Shown here piece after piece: positions 1-8,871 of a DNA stretch of 64,000 nucleotides. A program made the position numbers and the translations under genes. This DNA is from Allacma fusca. Taxonomy: Eukaryota > Arthropoda > Collembola > Symphypleona > Sminthuridae. A model generated the notes under the pieces. It had not been told where the DNA came from. It did not search any database and saw nothing but the letters and a program-made list of their open reading frames with translations. Numbering within the stretch: position 1 is the first letter of the stretch; each line of letters begins with the position of its first letter. The stretch is taken from the NCBI GenBank assembly GCA_947179485.1, contig OX359250.1:14056539-14120538 (forward strand). The letters run 5' to 3'.

Positions 1-324
1 AAATATGTACTACCGCACGCGTTAAGCGCTTTACAAAATACGGCAGCAGATGTTAGGAACGGACGTGATTTAAAAGACGCGTTAAAGATAAATTCCGTGC
101 AGTCACTAAAAGCTATGGGTAGGGATTATTTTAATCAGAGCGGTTCCGGACGTCGTAAGAAGCGGAAGGTTATTCGGAAACGAAAAGGGCGTATTTCAAA
201 ACGAACAACAAAAAAGAGTAGAGTATCAAAAACTCAAAAAAAGAGAAATTCTGTGGTAGGACGGAAGCGTAAGAGAAGCAGGACCAAAAAAGCTAGTATT
301 GACTACCCATCAATCTTTCACTAA
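1..324 (+). CDS. Basic virion-type protein of Polinton 1, N-terminus outside the window
   Basis: The frame is open from the first base and ends at 324, so this is the C-terminal part (about 107 residues) of a gene that starts to the left. An SGSG segment is followed by a tail made almost wholly of Lys, Arg, Ser and Thr, as in DNA-condensing core proteins or strong nuclear localisation signals. The region before the tail (a GR..-(6)-LK.(M/V)G.D...QSGSG pattern) is matched by the basic protein of the second Polinton copy at 33988-34536, which shows the usual N-terminal part. It stops 14 bp before the capsid gene and lies on the same strand. A virion role is inferred from position and composition; no catalytic motif is visible. 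Confidence 0.6.
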   Translation, partial: KYVLPHALSALQNTAADVRNGRDLKDALKINSVQSLKAMGRDYFNQSGSGRRKKRKVIRKRKGRISKRTTKKSRVSKTQKKRNSVVGRKRKRSRTKKASIDYPSIFH

Positions 325-338
325 ATTGCAGCACAAAA

Positions 339-1661
339 ATGGCATCATCAAACAGTAAGAATCATAAACATAATTCCCCGTATACTTACGTAAGAGGTGA
401 GACCTCATTATTCTCTGATCCTGGATATGACGTCACAAGATTGGCAACACAAATTCAAACTGTTTTTCCAGTTACAACTATTCAAGATAGACTGGCACCC
501 ATACAATTTTATGTAAAGTCTAATGACACACAGTATGTAGATCTACGTTCGACGAAACTTAAACTGAAATGCAGAATCCTTGAACCTAATAGTACGGTAT
601 TAAAGAGTGACGAAATTGTTGCGCCCGTCAATAATTGTTTGCATAGCTTATTTTCCCAAGCTTCTTGTTATCTCAACGACGTTTTAATAACCCCTCAGAG
701 CAACTTGTATCCCTACAAAAGTTATTTGGAGACAATATTGGGCTATGGGAAAGAGTACAAAAAATCACAGCTTTCGTGCGCAATGTTTACACGGGAAAAT
801 GACCCATCCATTATAGACACAACTGCCGATGACGGGTACACTAAAAGGTACAAGAAATGCCTGAACAGTAAGGTTTTCGAACTAATAGGACGACCATTTA
901 TGGATATTTGTGCACAAACAAGTTATCTGTTACCCGGTGTTGACATACGGTTTGTCTTCACAAGATCACCCGACGAATTTTGTCTCTTCACAAATACTGA
1001 TGTCAAATACAAGATTGAAATTCAAGAGGCTATTCTGTTAATTGAGAAAGTTACACTTATGCCATCTTTGGCATTGGAACATGTTCGAGAATTGGAAAAA
1101 GGAAACCATGTGTCCATGCCCATGAGACGTGTTGAAGTACGTCAGTTTACAATTTCACCCGGCGTGCATCAAATTACGAATGAAAATTTATTATCTGGTC
1201 TTGTCCCTTATCGAGTTATAATAGGATTGGTGGATAGCAAATCTTTTATTGGAGACCATAAATCGAACCCGTTTGTGTTTAACAATCATGATCTTAAATA
1301 TATTAATCTCACGGCAAATGGAGAAATTATTAACACTCCGCTGGAACTAGATTTTAACAGGGACCTTTACTTGGAAGCCTACGATAATTTATTCAAAGGT
1401 TTGGACATACAAACCGAGGACGTGGGATTGGATATCAAATTTGAACAGTTTAAGTCCAGCTTTGCGTTATACGTTTATAATATTGCGCAAGTGAAGGAAG
1501 GATTTGTTCCCCCTAAGCACGGGAATGTTAAGCTGGAATTGAAATTTAACTCTCCCACGTCAAAAGCGATAACCTGTGTTTGTTATTTGGAATTTCCTGC
1601 AATTCTTCATATCGATCGTTACAAGAACGTTTTCTTCAAAGATTTTAATAATATGTTATAA
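339..1661 (+). CDS. Candidate major capsid protein of Polinton 1 (F54H12.2-like family)
   Basis: An intact 440-residue frame starting at an ATG at 339. It resembles the arthropod and nematode proteins usually annotated as uncharacterized F54H12.2-like, which sit next to protease, integrase and polymerase genes in Polintons. The beta-rich sequence without enzyme motifs fits a double-jelly-roll capsid protein, but this is judged from context and family resemblance, not structure. A broken homologue occurs in the second copy at 32777-34016, sharing the YPY(K/R)S, F(E)(L/V)IGRP and LLPGVD segments (about residues 125-205). The basic protein gene lies 14 bp upstream and the protease ATG only 9 bp downstream. 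No stop or frameshift is present. Confidence 0.65.
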   Translation: MASSNSKNHKHNSPYTYVRGETSLFSDPGYDVTRLATQIQTVFPVTTIQDRLAPIQFYVKSNDTQYVDLRSTKLKLKCRILEPNSTVLKSDEIVAPVNNCLHSLFSQASCYLNDVLITPQSNLYPYKSYLETILGYGKEYKKSQLSCAMFTRENDPSIIDTTADDGYTKRYKKCLNSKVFELIGRPFMDICAQTSYLLPGVDIRFVFTRSPDEFCLFTNTDVKYKIEIQEAILLIEKVTLMPSLALEHVRELEKGNHVSMPMRRVEVRQFTISPGVHQITNENLLSGLVPYRVIIGLVDSKSFIGDHKSNPFVFNNHDLKYINLTANGEIINTPLELDFNRDLYLEAYDNLFKGLDIQTEDVGLDIKFEQFKSSFALYVYNIAQVKEGFVPPKHGNVKLELKFNSPTSKAITCVCYLEFPAILHIDRYKNVFFKDFNNML

Positions 1662-1670
1662 CTCAGTACA

Positions 1671-2198
1671 ATGGATACCAACCAAATTCGTCAGGTCCTG
1701 GATAGTGTATTTAATCCGAGGAAAGTTAACTACAACGTTATACCATGTGACTGTCTCCAATATGTAAATAAATTACTATATCCAATAGCATTAGTAGTTA
1801 ATGACGAACCACAGTCAGAGCCAGGGAATCATTGGGTCAGCATATTTATACCGAAAAAGCGTGGACCAATGTATTTCTTTTGCAGTTATGGGATGGGAAT
1901 TAAAGCGTATGCTAATTATTTTATACATTTTGCTAAAGTGTTAGAGTGTGAAATCATAGAGAATACAAAGTGTCTTCAGTCTTTAAATTCGAACGTGTGC
2001 GGACTATATGCAATCTATTTTTTAATAAAAATGTATCGCGGATGCTGTCTGCTAAGTGTATATCATTATTTTTCAAATGATCCTGTTAAGAATGACGAAC
2101 AAATTAAACAATATATGAAACGGTATTTATTTGTGAAAACAATATCATCAAGAATTACAAAATTTCCGGCGCAATGTTGTACACCTTTTCAAATGTAA
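1671..2198 (+). CDS. Adenain-like maturation cysteine protease (C5 family)
   Basis: A 175-residue protein with the layout of adenovirus/Polinton proteases, which cleave capsid precursors during virion maturation. The catalytic His is H54 in an NHWV segment, the oxyanion Gln is Q103 and the nucleophile is C110 in an NVCGLYAI segment. The acid that normally follows about 17 residues after the His, usually in FFDS or similar, is replaced: here the segment reads FFCSYG with C71 at that position. Length is normal for the Polinton enzyme. The stop codon overlaps a pair of AATAAA signals at 2197-2213, which also face the convergent minus-strand gene ending at 2216. Identity is well supported; activity is uncertain because of the missing acid. 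Confidence 0.88.
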   Translation: MDTNQIRQVLDSVFNPRKVNYNVIPCDCLQYVNKLLYPIALVVNDEPQSEPGNHWVSIFIPKKRGPMYFFCSYGMGIKAYANYFIHFAKVLECEIIENTKCLQSLNSNVCGLYAIYFLIKMYRGCCLLSVYHYFSNDPVKNDEQIKQYMKRYLFVKTISSRITKFPAQCCTPFQM

Positions 2199-2213
2199 TA
2201 AAATCAAAATAAA
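2197..2213 (+). terminator. Poly(A) signals after the protease
   Basis: Two AATAAA hexamers, at 2197-2202 and 2208-2213, begin within the protease stop codon and lie in the 17-bp gap between the plus-strand protease and the convergent minus-strand gene. They would end the basic protein-capsid-protease transcript. The short gap means convergent transcripts probably overlap at their 3' ends. Confidence 0.5.
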
Positions 2214-2215
2214 AT

Positions 2216-3049
2216 CTAGTACTTTTCCCATTTATTGTTGATTCCACGTTGAATTCGTTTTCCATAGATGAATGATTTTGGCGTTTGACTGGTGTTTTTA
2301 GGTATCAAGTATTTCCATGTATCCTGAACATTTTTAGATATCACCTTGTAGGGCACATTATTTTTTATAAGAATTGGAACAACATCGGAGTAGCCTATTG
2401 TCGAATCCAAATTACGACCAGTCGCCAAAGCTTTTGCTAATGCATTAACGTTAGAAAATGGAACAGGCTGGCCATTAACAACTATCTCGCCATTTTCGGT
2501 AGAGGAGATATTTGAATCTTGGAATGTTTTCATGATTACCCTTACCCTCTTGTCTGTAGGTTTTTTCACCACGTCGCTCGTTTGCAATACTTCTACTGCT
2601 AAGGGAGATTTAGCGGATATCATTGAGTCATTCTTAGTAGACCTTCGGGACGTTTTGTATTCTGCCTTCTCAATCTGGGCATTTTCAATTGTTGGTTTAG
2701 GAATGCTTCTCCTTCTCAGTGGCAACGCTGTGACAGTATTCAAATTCAGAGAGGGTCCAATTTCATCATCACCATGTTCTTTAATACTTGCATAGTTATT
2801 ATTAATGCTCGGAAGTGATGACGAAACTAATACTGGTGTGGACGTGTCGATAGCACGTTGTTTTTGAAGTCTTCTGGCTGCGTCGTTATACAATAATGCT
2901 CTTATATCATCGGGAATTTTGGTATTTTCAGATAAGATGTTCATTTTATGATCTTCCAAACTACTTGCCGTAGCATGAGTCCTTTGACGTTTCACATTCA
3001 TTAGGAGCTCATAATCTGATTCCGATATTAATTTCATTTTTCTGGCCAT
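2216..3049 (-). CDS. Uncharacterised Polinton structural-region protein (277 aa)
   Basis: An intact ATG-started frame of 277 residues. Charged N-terminal helix-like region (residues 1-75), a low-complexity Ser/Thr/Arg middle, and a more ordered C-terminal half (about 165-277). No enzyme motif or membrane segment. Its start codon lies 3 bp after the stop of the pVI/pX-like gene upstream on the same strand, so both are probably made from one transcript. Position between the capsid/protease block and the integrase suggests a virion or assembly component; that is inference. Confidence 0.6.
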   Translation of the reverse strand: MARKMKLISESDYELLMNVKRQRTHATASSLEDHKMNILSENTKIPDDIRALLYNDAARRLQKQRAIDTSTPVLVSSSLPSINNNYASIKEHGDDEIGPSLNLNTVTALPLRRRSIPKPTIENAQIEKAEYKTSRRSTKNDSMISAKSPLAVEVLQTSDVVKKPTDKRVRVIMKTFQDSNISSTENGEIVVNGQPVPFSNVNALAKALATGRNLDSTIGYSDVVPILIKNNVPYKVISKNVQDTWKYLIPKNTSQTPKSFIYGKRIQRGINNKWEKY

Positions 3050-3052
3050 AAT

Positions 3053-3394
3053 TTAATCGCCTATTAACTTGGATATCAGCGTGGGTAAAACTGATGCTAA
3101 TATTAACGGTATGAAAGCTCCACCACCCTGTTGCACAATAACAGCTCTTTCTCTCTTTGAATATTTCTTATATTTTCGTGATGCAATTTTATTCAAAACA
3201 TTCTTGTATGGTACTAGCTTTTGCACTGTCTTCTTTGGAATTCTAACGTTGCCTTTATAAACGTTCAACATGCATTCGCATAAAGCCTTTATTTCAGATT
3301 TTTCCGCGTTTTTGATACAGCTGACTCTTTGTTTCTTCCCACAATTAGCAATGTATTGGAAAAAATGTTTATGTTTCCTAAGTTTGGAATTCAT
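3053..3394 (-). CDS. Small basic protein with hydrophobic C-terminus (pVI/pX-like)
   Basis: A 113-residue protein. Residues 1-85 are Lys/Arg-rich with four Cys; the C-terminus carries a Gly-rich turn (QQGGGAF) followed by a roughly 20-residue hydrophobic helix. This layout is common among small proteins encoded beside Polinton and adintovirus capsid genes and has been compared with adenovirus pX/pVI (membrane-active or DNA-associated virion proteins); I rely on layout, not alignment. It is immediately upstream of the 277-residue gene, 3 bp apart on the same strand. Confidence 0.55.
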   Translation of the reverse strand: MNSKLRKHKHFFQYIANCGKKQRVSCIKNAEKSEIKALCECMLNVYKGNVRIPKKTVQKLVPYKNVLNKIASRKYKKYSKRERAVIVQQGGGAFIPLILASVLPTLISKLIGD

Positions 3395-3495
3395 TTTTTT
3401 TTTGAATGCGTATTGATGTTTACACTTTCGGGATTTAAATCAATCTGAAAGTCTAGCTTTGATGTCATTATTATTTAGGCGTAATACAGGTGAAC

Positions 3496-4437
3496 ATGGT
3501 CGAATCAGTCATTAGAGAGGAATATTTAAATTTAAATAAAAACGGAAGTTTTGGCGGTATTCGCCATTTTCTTGAAAATAATGATTCAAATAAAAAGTTC
3601 CGTAGAAAGGACGTCGAAAATGCACTTTCAAATTTAAGTGCATACACGTATCACAAAGCGATAAGGCGAAAATTCCCACGGAGACATGTATACATTCCAT
3701 GCATGAATTATCAATACGTTATCGACCTTGTTGATGTGAGAAAGTATATGAGGCAAAATAGTTTTATAACTTATTTGCTATCTTGTATAGACGGTTTTTC
3801 AAAATACGCATATATTGTTCCCTTGAAGAATAAAAAGCCTGCAACAGTCATCAGCGCACTCGAAGAAATTTTTCACACGTCTGGCGTGTATCCAAAAAAA
3901 ATTCAAAGTGATGCAGGTCTAGAGTTTACATCAAAACAAACGCAAGCATATTTTAAAAACCGCGGAATCGAACACTTTAGTACAAGCTTAAAAAGTACTA
4001 AAGCGTGTTTGGTTGAACGATTACACCGTACAATTTTTGAAAGAATATCACGTTATCTAACATTTGCAAAAAGTAAAAAATATCTCAAGATTTTACAAAA
4101 AGTTGTAAATAATTACAACAATTCCAAACATTCCAGCATTGGCATGGCTCCATCTGAAGTTAAAAAATCGAATGAGGTTGAAGTGTATCGTAAACTATAT
4201 GGTGATCGTGGGAAAGACATTCCAAAACCGAGGTTCAAGGTTGGTGATAAGGTTTTGCGCGTTGAATCACGCAAACTATTTCATAAAGGATATCTAGGTT
4301 CATGGGAAAAAAATATTTACACAATTACAAAAATTGGCAACACCCATCCGAGGACATACTATCTTGAGACGAGAGATAATGAACCAGTATTCGGCTGCTA
4401 TTACGCGGAAGAACTACAAAAAATCAGTCATTTATAG
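3496..4437 (+). CDS. Retroviral-type (rve) integrase of Polinton 1
   Basis: The frame opens at a GTG at 3490, but the first ATG (3496) is the likely start; a CAG just before it could also be a splice acceptor. Numbered from 3490, the catalytic triad is D79 (YVIDLVD), D141 (QSDAGLEF) and E176 (LVERLHRTI), a D-61-D-34-E spacing typical of retroviral and Polinton integrases. A DGFSKYAY segment at 101-108 is also family-typical. An SH3-like C-terminal region with a KVGDKVLR segment lies around 232-270. The N-terminal 70 residues lack a clear HHCC zinc motif. The enzyme would join element ends to host DNA. A broken homologue lies at 32353-32700. Confidence 0.92.
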   Translation: MVESVIREEYLNLNKNGSFGGIRHFLENNDSNKKFRRKDVENALSNLSAYTYHKAIRRKFPRRHVYIPCMNYQYVIDLVDVRKYMRQNSFITYLLSCIDGFSKYAYIVPLKNKKPATVISALEEIFHTSGVYPKKIQSDAGLEFTSKQTQAYFKNRGIEHFSTSLKSTKACLVERLHRTIFERISRYLTFAKSKKYLKILQKVVNNYNNSKHSSIGMAPSEVKKSNEVEVYRKLYGDRGKDIPKPRFKVGDKVLRVESRKLFHKGYLGSWEKNIYTITKIGNTHPRTYYLETRDNEPVFGCYYAEELQKISHL

Positions 4438-4454
4438 GTTGTCGTTCAAGTATA

Positions 4455-5042
4455 ATGTGCATATTTTCTTACTGTGCTGATATTTTTGAAGACTTTCGTA
4501 AAACCCTTTGTTCTAATTCCGCTCCTGGAATTTGCGAAAAGATTTCTTACAAGTGTAACTGTATTATTTGCAACTCTGGAATGGCCCAAGCTCAAGTAGA
4601 CATGAATCTTAAGGGTTCAGTTTCTGCATCTGGCAAATCATCAAAATTATCTACAAAGCGTGAAAAGGCGTGCTGTGCATATAATACGCAAAATTCCACA
4701 CAGCATATACATACGGAGGCGAAACAGATTAAGAGAAGTGCGTACAACGCTGGTCAGAATTTCCATTCCATACCCTTGTCATTACGTATTCAAAGCACTC
4801 CCATAGAAAGACATGTCTACCCAAGAATATATTTGGAACAGGGATGGGTGTTGTATGTGGGTGGAGAGCATGGTGGTGTTGGTTCTTCCCATCTGAATCT
4901 GCGTAACGAAAAAATTAAGCTAAAGGGAGATTTGATTGACAGCGGATCCCCTTATTTTGGCATTGTAGTTCCGATTGATATGGTCTACTCACTATCAGAG
5001 GGGTTAAATCAGTTGGCAAATTACAACAGTTGTAACCACTGA
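4455..5042 (+). CDS. Unrecognised 195-aa Polinton-borne protein
   Basis: An open frame starting at an ATG 17 bp after the integrase stop. The first 45 residues are Cys-rich (eight Cys including a CNCIIC run); residues 70-195 look more ordered, with a YPRIYLEQGW segment and a VGGEHGGVG glycine turn. An internal Met around residue 43 could be the real start. No signal peptide, membrane helix or enzyme motif that I recognise. The tight spacing after the integrase suggests it belongs to the element. Confidence 0.5.
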   Translation: MCIFSYCADIFEDFRKTLCSNSAPGICEKISYKCNCIICNSGMAQAQVDMNLKGSVSASGKSSKLSTKREKACCAYNTQNSTQHIHTEAKQIKRSAYNAGQNFHSIPLSLRIQSTPIERHVYPRIYLEQGWVLYVGGEHGGVGSSHLNLRNEKIKLKGDLIDSGSPYFGIVVPIDMVYSLSEGLNQLANYNSCNH

Positions 5043-5129
5043 CACTGCTACGACTACTACTTTTATTATTATTTCTTCATAATAATATTTCTTTCTTTTC
5101 TTTCTTTTGAATTATTCAAATTATAAACA

Positions 5130-5973
5130 ATGATTCGAAATACTTCATTTCGTGCTCCTGTAATGGAAATCGAACACACAAGATTTGATCTGAAGCGAAA
5201 AAATCAAGTTACTGGTAAGTAGATTCAACTCTTTTTAGTGGTTTCTATTTGGTTATACGTGTTGATATGTTCAATATAAGTGTCGGAATAAGCGTATTGC
5301 TAAAAAGTTATTACAAAAAAAGTTGTTTCTACTTATAGGTTTGAAATCTGCAGACGCTGCTTCAAACATCCCTTTTCGAAGGACAGCTCGTAGCGTGGAT
5401 TTGATGATGGACAAACCAGGGAACAATTTGGAGAATTCGGAAAGTGATGAGGGGCTCAGACTTGCCGGTGCATCTACATCCGTCATCAGCAACTACGGTG
5501 GTCTCATTCCCAGTACGAATTTAGAGTCTTACGAGTCTACCGGAGAAGAGGCAAACGTTTTGGATTCGATATCGAATGCAATTGGAACCACGGTGGAACG
5601 AAAACATCCTTACAACGATGCTGCTGCTGCTGATGCTGCTGGTGGCGCTGCTGGTACCAGCGATGATTCGTCTCCTAAATCTTTGACGCTCGCTGTTGAC
5701 AATCCTGCTAGTGTTCCTAATCAGAAGATTTTGACCTGTTATTATCGTACTGTCCCTTATGAGGGAAATGAATTGACATTTGTCTATGTCAAGAGGATGG
5801 GGAAAACAGTGAATATGAACATTAGCCGAATTCCGTGGCTCATTCAAAGATTGGTCTATTATTACAGTCTCAAAGGTGACAATATGCAGGCCTTGGGCCA
5901 GGCACTTGAAAATTGTGTTAGCACGTATGCAAACGTCGCTAGTGAAATTGACGAGGCTGAACTTGATATTTGA
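5130..5973 (+). CDS. Unrecognised two-exon Polinton-borne gene (239 aa)
   Basis: Exon 1 is 5130-5214, starting at an ATG and ending at a consensus GGTAAGT donor. The intron 5215-5338 ends in TATAG, and exon 2 runs 5339-5973. The join is phase 1 and keeps the frame. The protein has a basic N-terminus, an acidic/Ser region with a poly-Ala-Asp run near its middle (a GCT/GCN repeat at 5620-5655), and a conserved-looking C-terminal 75 residues with a WLIQRLVYYYS helix and an acidic tail. An AATAAA signal sits at 5989. No known domain; function unknown. Confidence 0.6.
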
Positions 5974-6242
5974 TTTTTTTGTACTTCTGAATAAAGGTTG
6001 TGTTGTTTGTTCAATTTACATGAATAACATGGACCAATTAAAGAATTAATTATGAATGAATGTTTCTCGCAGATTGCCTTATTCATCATTAAAAGACTCA
6101 TTCTAATAACATTAATGCTTTCATCTGTTCCCATGCATAAAACAAATTTTAGTACAATATCGTATTTAATCCATGTACTATTCTGAGGGTAAGATGCTTA
6201 ACATGTTACGAGAGGATTAGGGGTAAGGTAGGGGAAGGAATA

Positions 6243-6302
6243 GAGCTTGGCTGGACCCTTTTATCCTACCCTCCCCTTCCTTCCCTTTATCCAGCCAAGC
6301 TC
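6243..6302. repeat. Perfect 13-bp inverted repeat (hairpin)
   Basis: GAGCTTGGCTGGA at 6243-6255 is repeated as its exact reverse complement at 6290-6302, with a 34-nt pyrimidine-rich loop. It lies in the 490-bp gap between the genes ending at 5973 and starting at 6464, upstream of the latter. Either an RNA hairpin or a protein-binding palindrome is possible. Confidence 0.7.
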
Positions 6303-6463
6303 CTGGAGGGAGGAGGCAAAACGCAGACGCATGAAAACTAGACATAAATAATTAAACTAATTTTGAATGCACTACTGCTAATATTATTTTTGTTTGCTCT
6401 TTTCAATCTGATTCTTCAAGCATCCTAGAACAGAAACTAGTAGTTTGAGTAGTCATTTTTATC

Positions 6464-7971
6464 ATGTCACGAATTATATTTGGATATTACAAAGCCAGCG
6501 GCATCTACTACAAGGGGCAGTACATACGATACATTTCTGATTTTTTTGGAGTCAATCCAAAATTATGGAAAGACAGTGACAATACAAGGCATTTATACCA
6601 ATATCGAAAGCATTTCGACGAACCGACTCAGCAACGTGACCCGACAAAGTATTTTGAGGAAATAACAAGTTATTTACACAGTATTCTGGAAACTCCTGGA
6701 ATCGGAGGCATTCTAATCCTAAATCAAGATAATGACCCAGATCTCCGGCTATTTCTATCAGTTTGTCCCACTGGGAATCTCTTCCATGGAAGTTTGTTAT
6801 CAAGAGTCAACTCTAGGAACGGAAGAAGAAAGGCTTTAAAGTTTAATTCTGACCGTGAAGTTTTTGTTTGGATTGAAAGAGCTATCGACTTTATTTCTTC
6901 AAAATGGATATACTTTTCAGCATATCTTTGTACGGTTTGGTTAAAATAATTTGCCATTAATGATGAGTGCTGTCTTGTTTGAATGTATTATTATTGGCAC
7001 GAAATACAACTTGTGAATTTTCGTGTTCTACAGATGGCATTGACAACCCCATCGACAAGTGCTATTTGGACATTGTCTACCAAAGCTGCATTGACAGGGG
7101 ACCACAGTCTTACTATTTTGACCGAAGGAGGGAGCACCTGACTCTAATGGAGATCGAACGATGGTATTCCATAGATAGTCCTGACGGAAGGAAATCGGCT
7201 CTACCTACAGCATACAGGGTTCATCGCCAGTCACGTGGAGGTCCGTATGAATCCTTATTCATGGAAATTAATACTTATGGGGAACCCAGATGTAGCTCTC
7301 GTTGGGATTTTGGGATTCAAGAAGGTATTGAAAAATATGCGTTTGTATTTCTTGACGATCAGAGTTATCAAATCGCGCGAAGTTTCAACCCGAACGCATT
7401 TAGATGCGCCGTATTGAGTCCATTAGTAGAAATGGTCAAGGGTAATGCGCCAAGACCCATCACAGAACATACTGATTTACTTGACTCACACTTTGGACAA
7501 AGAAATTTTGATATTACTTCCAAATACTTTAAACGATTTTTCGAAGAGATTTGGAATTTGCTCGATGATCATATGTATGATTTGAATTTTATTCAGCAAT
7601 TGGCAAAAGCACAAGGAGAAAACAGCTGTGTTTTTGCATATAAATGCCTGACAAAGCGTGAGATCAAATCCCGTTACTACCCTAAAATACCTGCTTATGA
7701 TAGCTGCGACTTTAGCATGGACTCCGATGATCCTAACTATAATATTGCATGTCCATCCTATCCGTACGGAGGCTATGTTAAAGACGAAGGTTATCATGCT
7801 ATGATTAAATACAATCCAGAGATGGATGATACAAATCTCGCAATGTATGACCGTAAAATATCTTTTCATAGTGACCAATCAACGTCAATGCGTATGAAAT
7901 ACAGTCCAAGCTGGTATTACCAAAGAACAGACACGTCTGATGAAGGTAGTGATCAGTGCGGGTTATGTTAA
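6464..7971 (+). CDS. Unrecognised gene, probably two exons (about 467 aa)
   Basis: Two long adjacent frames on the plus strand appear to be one gene. Exon 1 starts at the ATG at 6464. Exon 2 begins after a CTACAG acceptor at 7033. A GTACGG donor at 6930 gives a phase-1 join, a 104-nt intron and a 467-residue protein; a GTGAAG donor at 6855 is the same phase and cannot be excluded. The protein is rich in Tyr and Trp and has a Cys-poor N-terminal half; the C-terminal part is Asp/Ser/Tyr-rich and ends in CGLC. No known motif. It converges on the ATPase gene, leaving a 20-bp gap. Confidence 0.55.
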
Positions 7972-7991
7972 AAAATTATTTTATTATTAAA

Positions 7992-8645
7992 TCATTTCTT
8001 TACGTAGACAGTACATTGTTTGTCTGGGAAAACACATGATCGATATCTGTGCGAATCCTTCTGTGTTGCGCTTGTGTCAATAAAAACATAACCGTGTGGT
8101 TTTGAAGTTGAATCCGTGTAAGCGGTTTCTAAAGCTTCATCTCGTTTTCCAAAATTGATCTGTCTTCCCAAAATGTTAATAAATGTCGAATCTTTGACAA
8201 ATTTAAAGCATATTATGTATTTAGCATTTCTTGTTAGCACTGTGGCACCTTTCTGGTAGAAATTCTGGAGAATTAGAATAACAAACATATTACGATGATG
8301 ACTCTCACGGCAAAAGAGATTCTCGACCTTTTTGCCTGTTGTTGCCTCAGTCATTAAATCGTCAATTATCACAAGCACTGGATATGTGTTACCCTCTTCC
8401 ACATCATACTCTAGTCCGCGAACAAATTCGATGGAATTTTCTGCATAATTTTGCATTACTCCAAATAATACCGGTTGGTATTCAGAATAGCAATAAATTA
8501 TCCTATCCACGTTTGGATGAAATATTTCATTTCGTCTTTTAATTATCTCAGATACGAGGACTGATTTCCCAGATTGGGAAGGCCCGGCAATAATTAAATT
8601 TCCAGGCACATTTAATGTATAGTCAAAATCATCACCACTCGCCAT
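7992..8645 (-). CDS. DNA-packaging ATPase (A32/FtsK-HerA type)
   Basis: A complete 217-residue ATPase. Walker A is GPSQSGKS at residues 21-28; Walker B is VLVIIDD at 89-95; a polar sensor follows in LILQNFYQ at 123-130. These match the A32-like ATPases of Polintons, adintoviruses and nucleocytoplasmic large DNA viruses, which pump the genome into preformed capsids. Length is typical of the Polinton version. It lies downstream of the polymerase on the same strand with a 226-bp gap. No disruption. Confidence 0.92.
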   Translation of the reverse strand: MASGDDFDYTLNVPGNLIIAGPSQSGKSVLVSEIIKRRNEIFHPNVDRIIYCYSEYQPVLFGVMQNYAENSIEFVRGLEYDVEEGNTYPVLVIIDDLMTEATTGKKVENLFCRESHHRNMFVILILQNFYQKGATVLTRNAKYIICFKFVKDSTFINILGRQINFGKRDEALETAYTDSTSKPHGYVFIDTSATQKDSHRYRSCVFPDKQCTVYVKK

Positions 8646-8728
8646 ATCTTTGATTTTTTTAACTATATAATGATAACGGTTGATTTACAATAAATTGCTT
8701 TCAACTTAAAATATTTGAATTTTTTCTC

Positions 8729-8734
8729 TTTATT
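8729..8734 (-). terminator. Poly(A) signal after the DNA polymerase
   Basis: A minus-strand AATAAA lies about 140 bp downstream of the polymerase stop and upstream of the ATPase start, allowing separate transcripts. Confidence 0.4.
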
Positions 8735-8871
8735 CATTCAACATTTCCAACAGCAACACCATTAATTACAACAACGACGACAACATTTTTTATGAACGAT
8801 CTTATAATATGACTTCCATTACATGACTGAATTATTATAATAGATTAAACCAGTTTAAATCTAGACTTAGG

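Noticed and set aside
5521-5847. Minus-strand frame under the 5130-5973 gene
   Set aside because: Shadow of the plus-strand coding exon, with no supporting motif.
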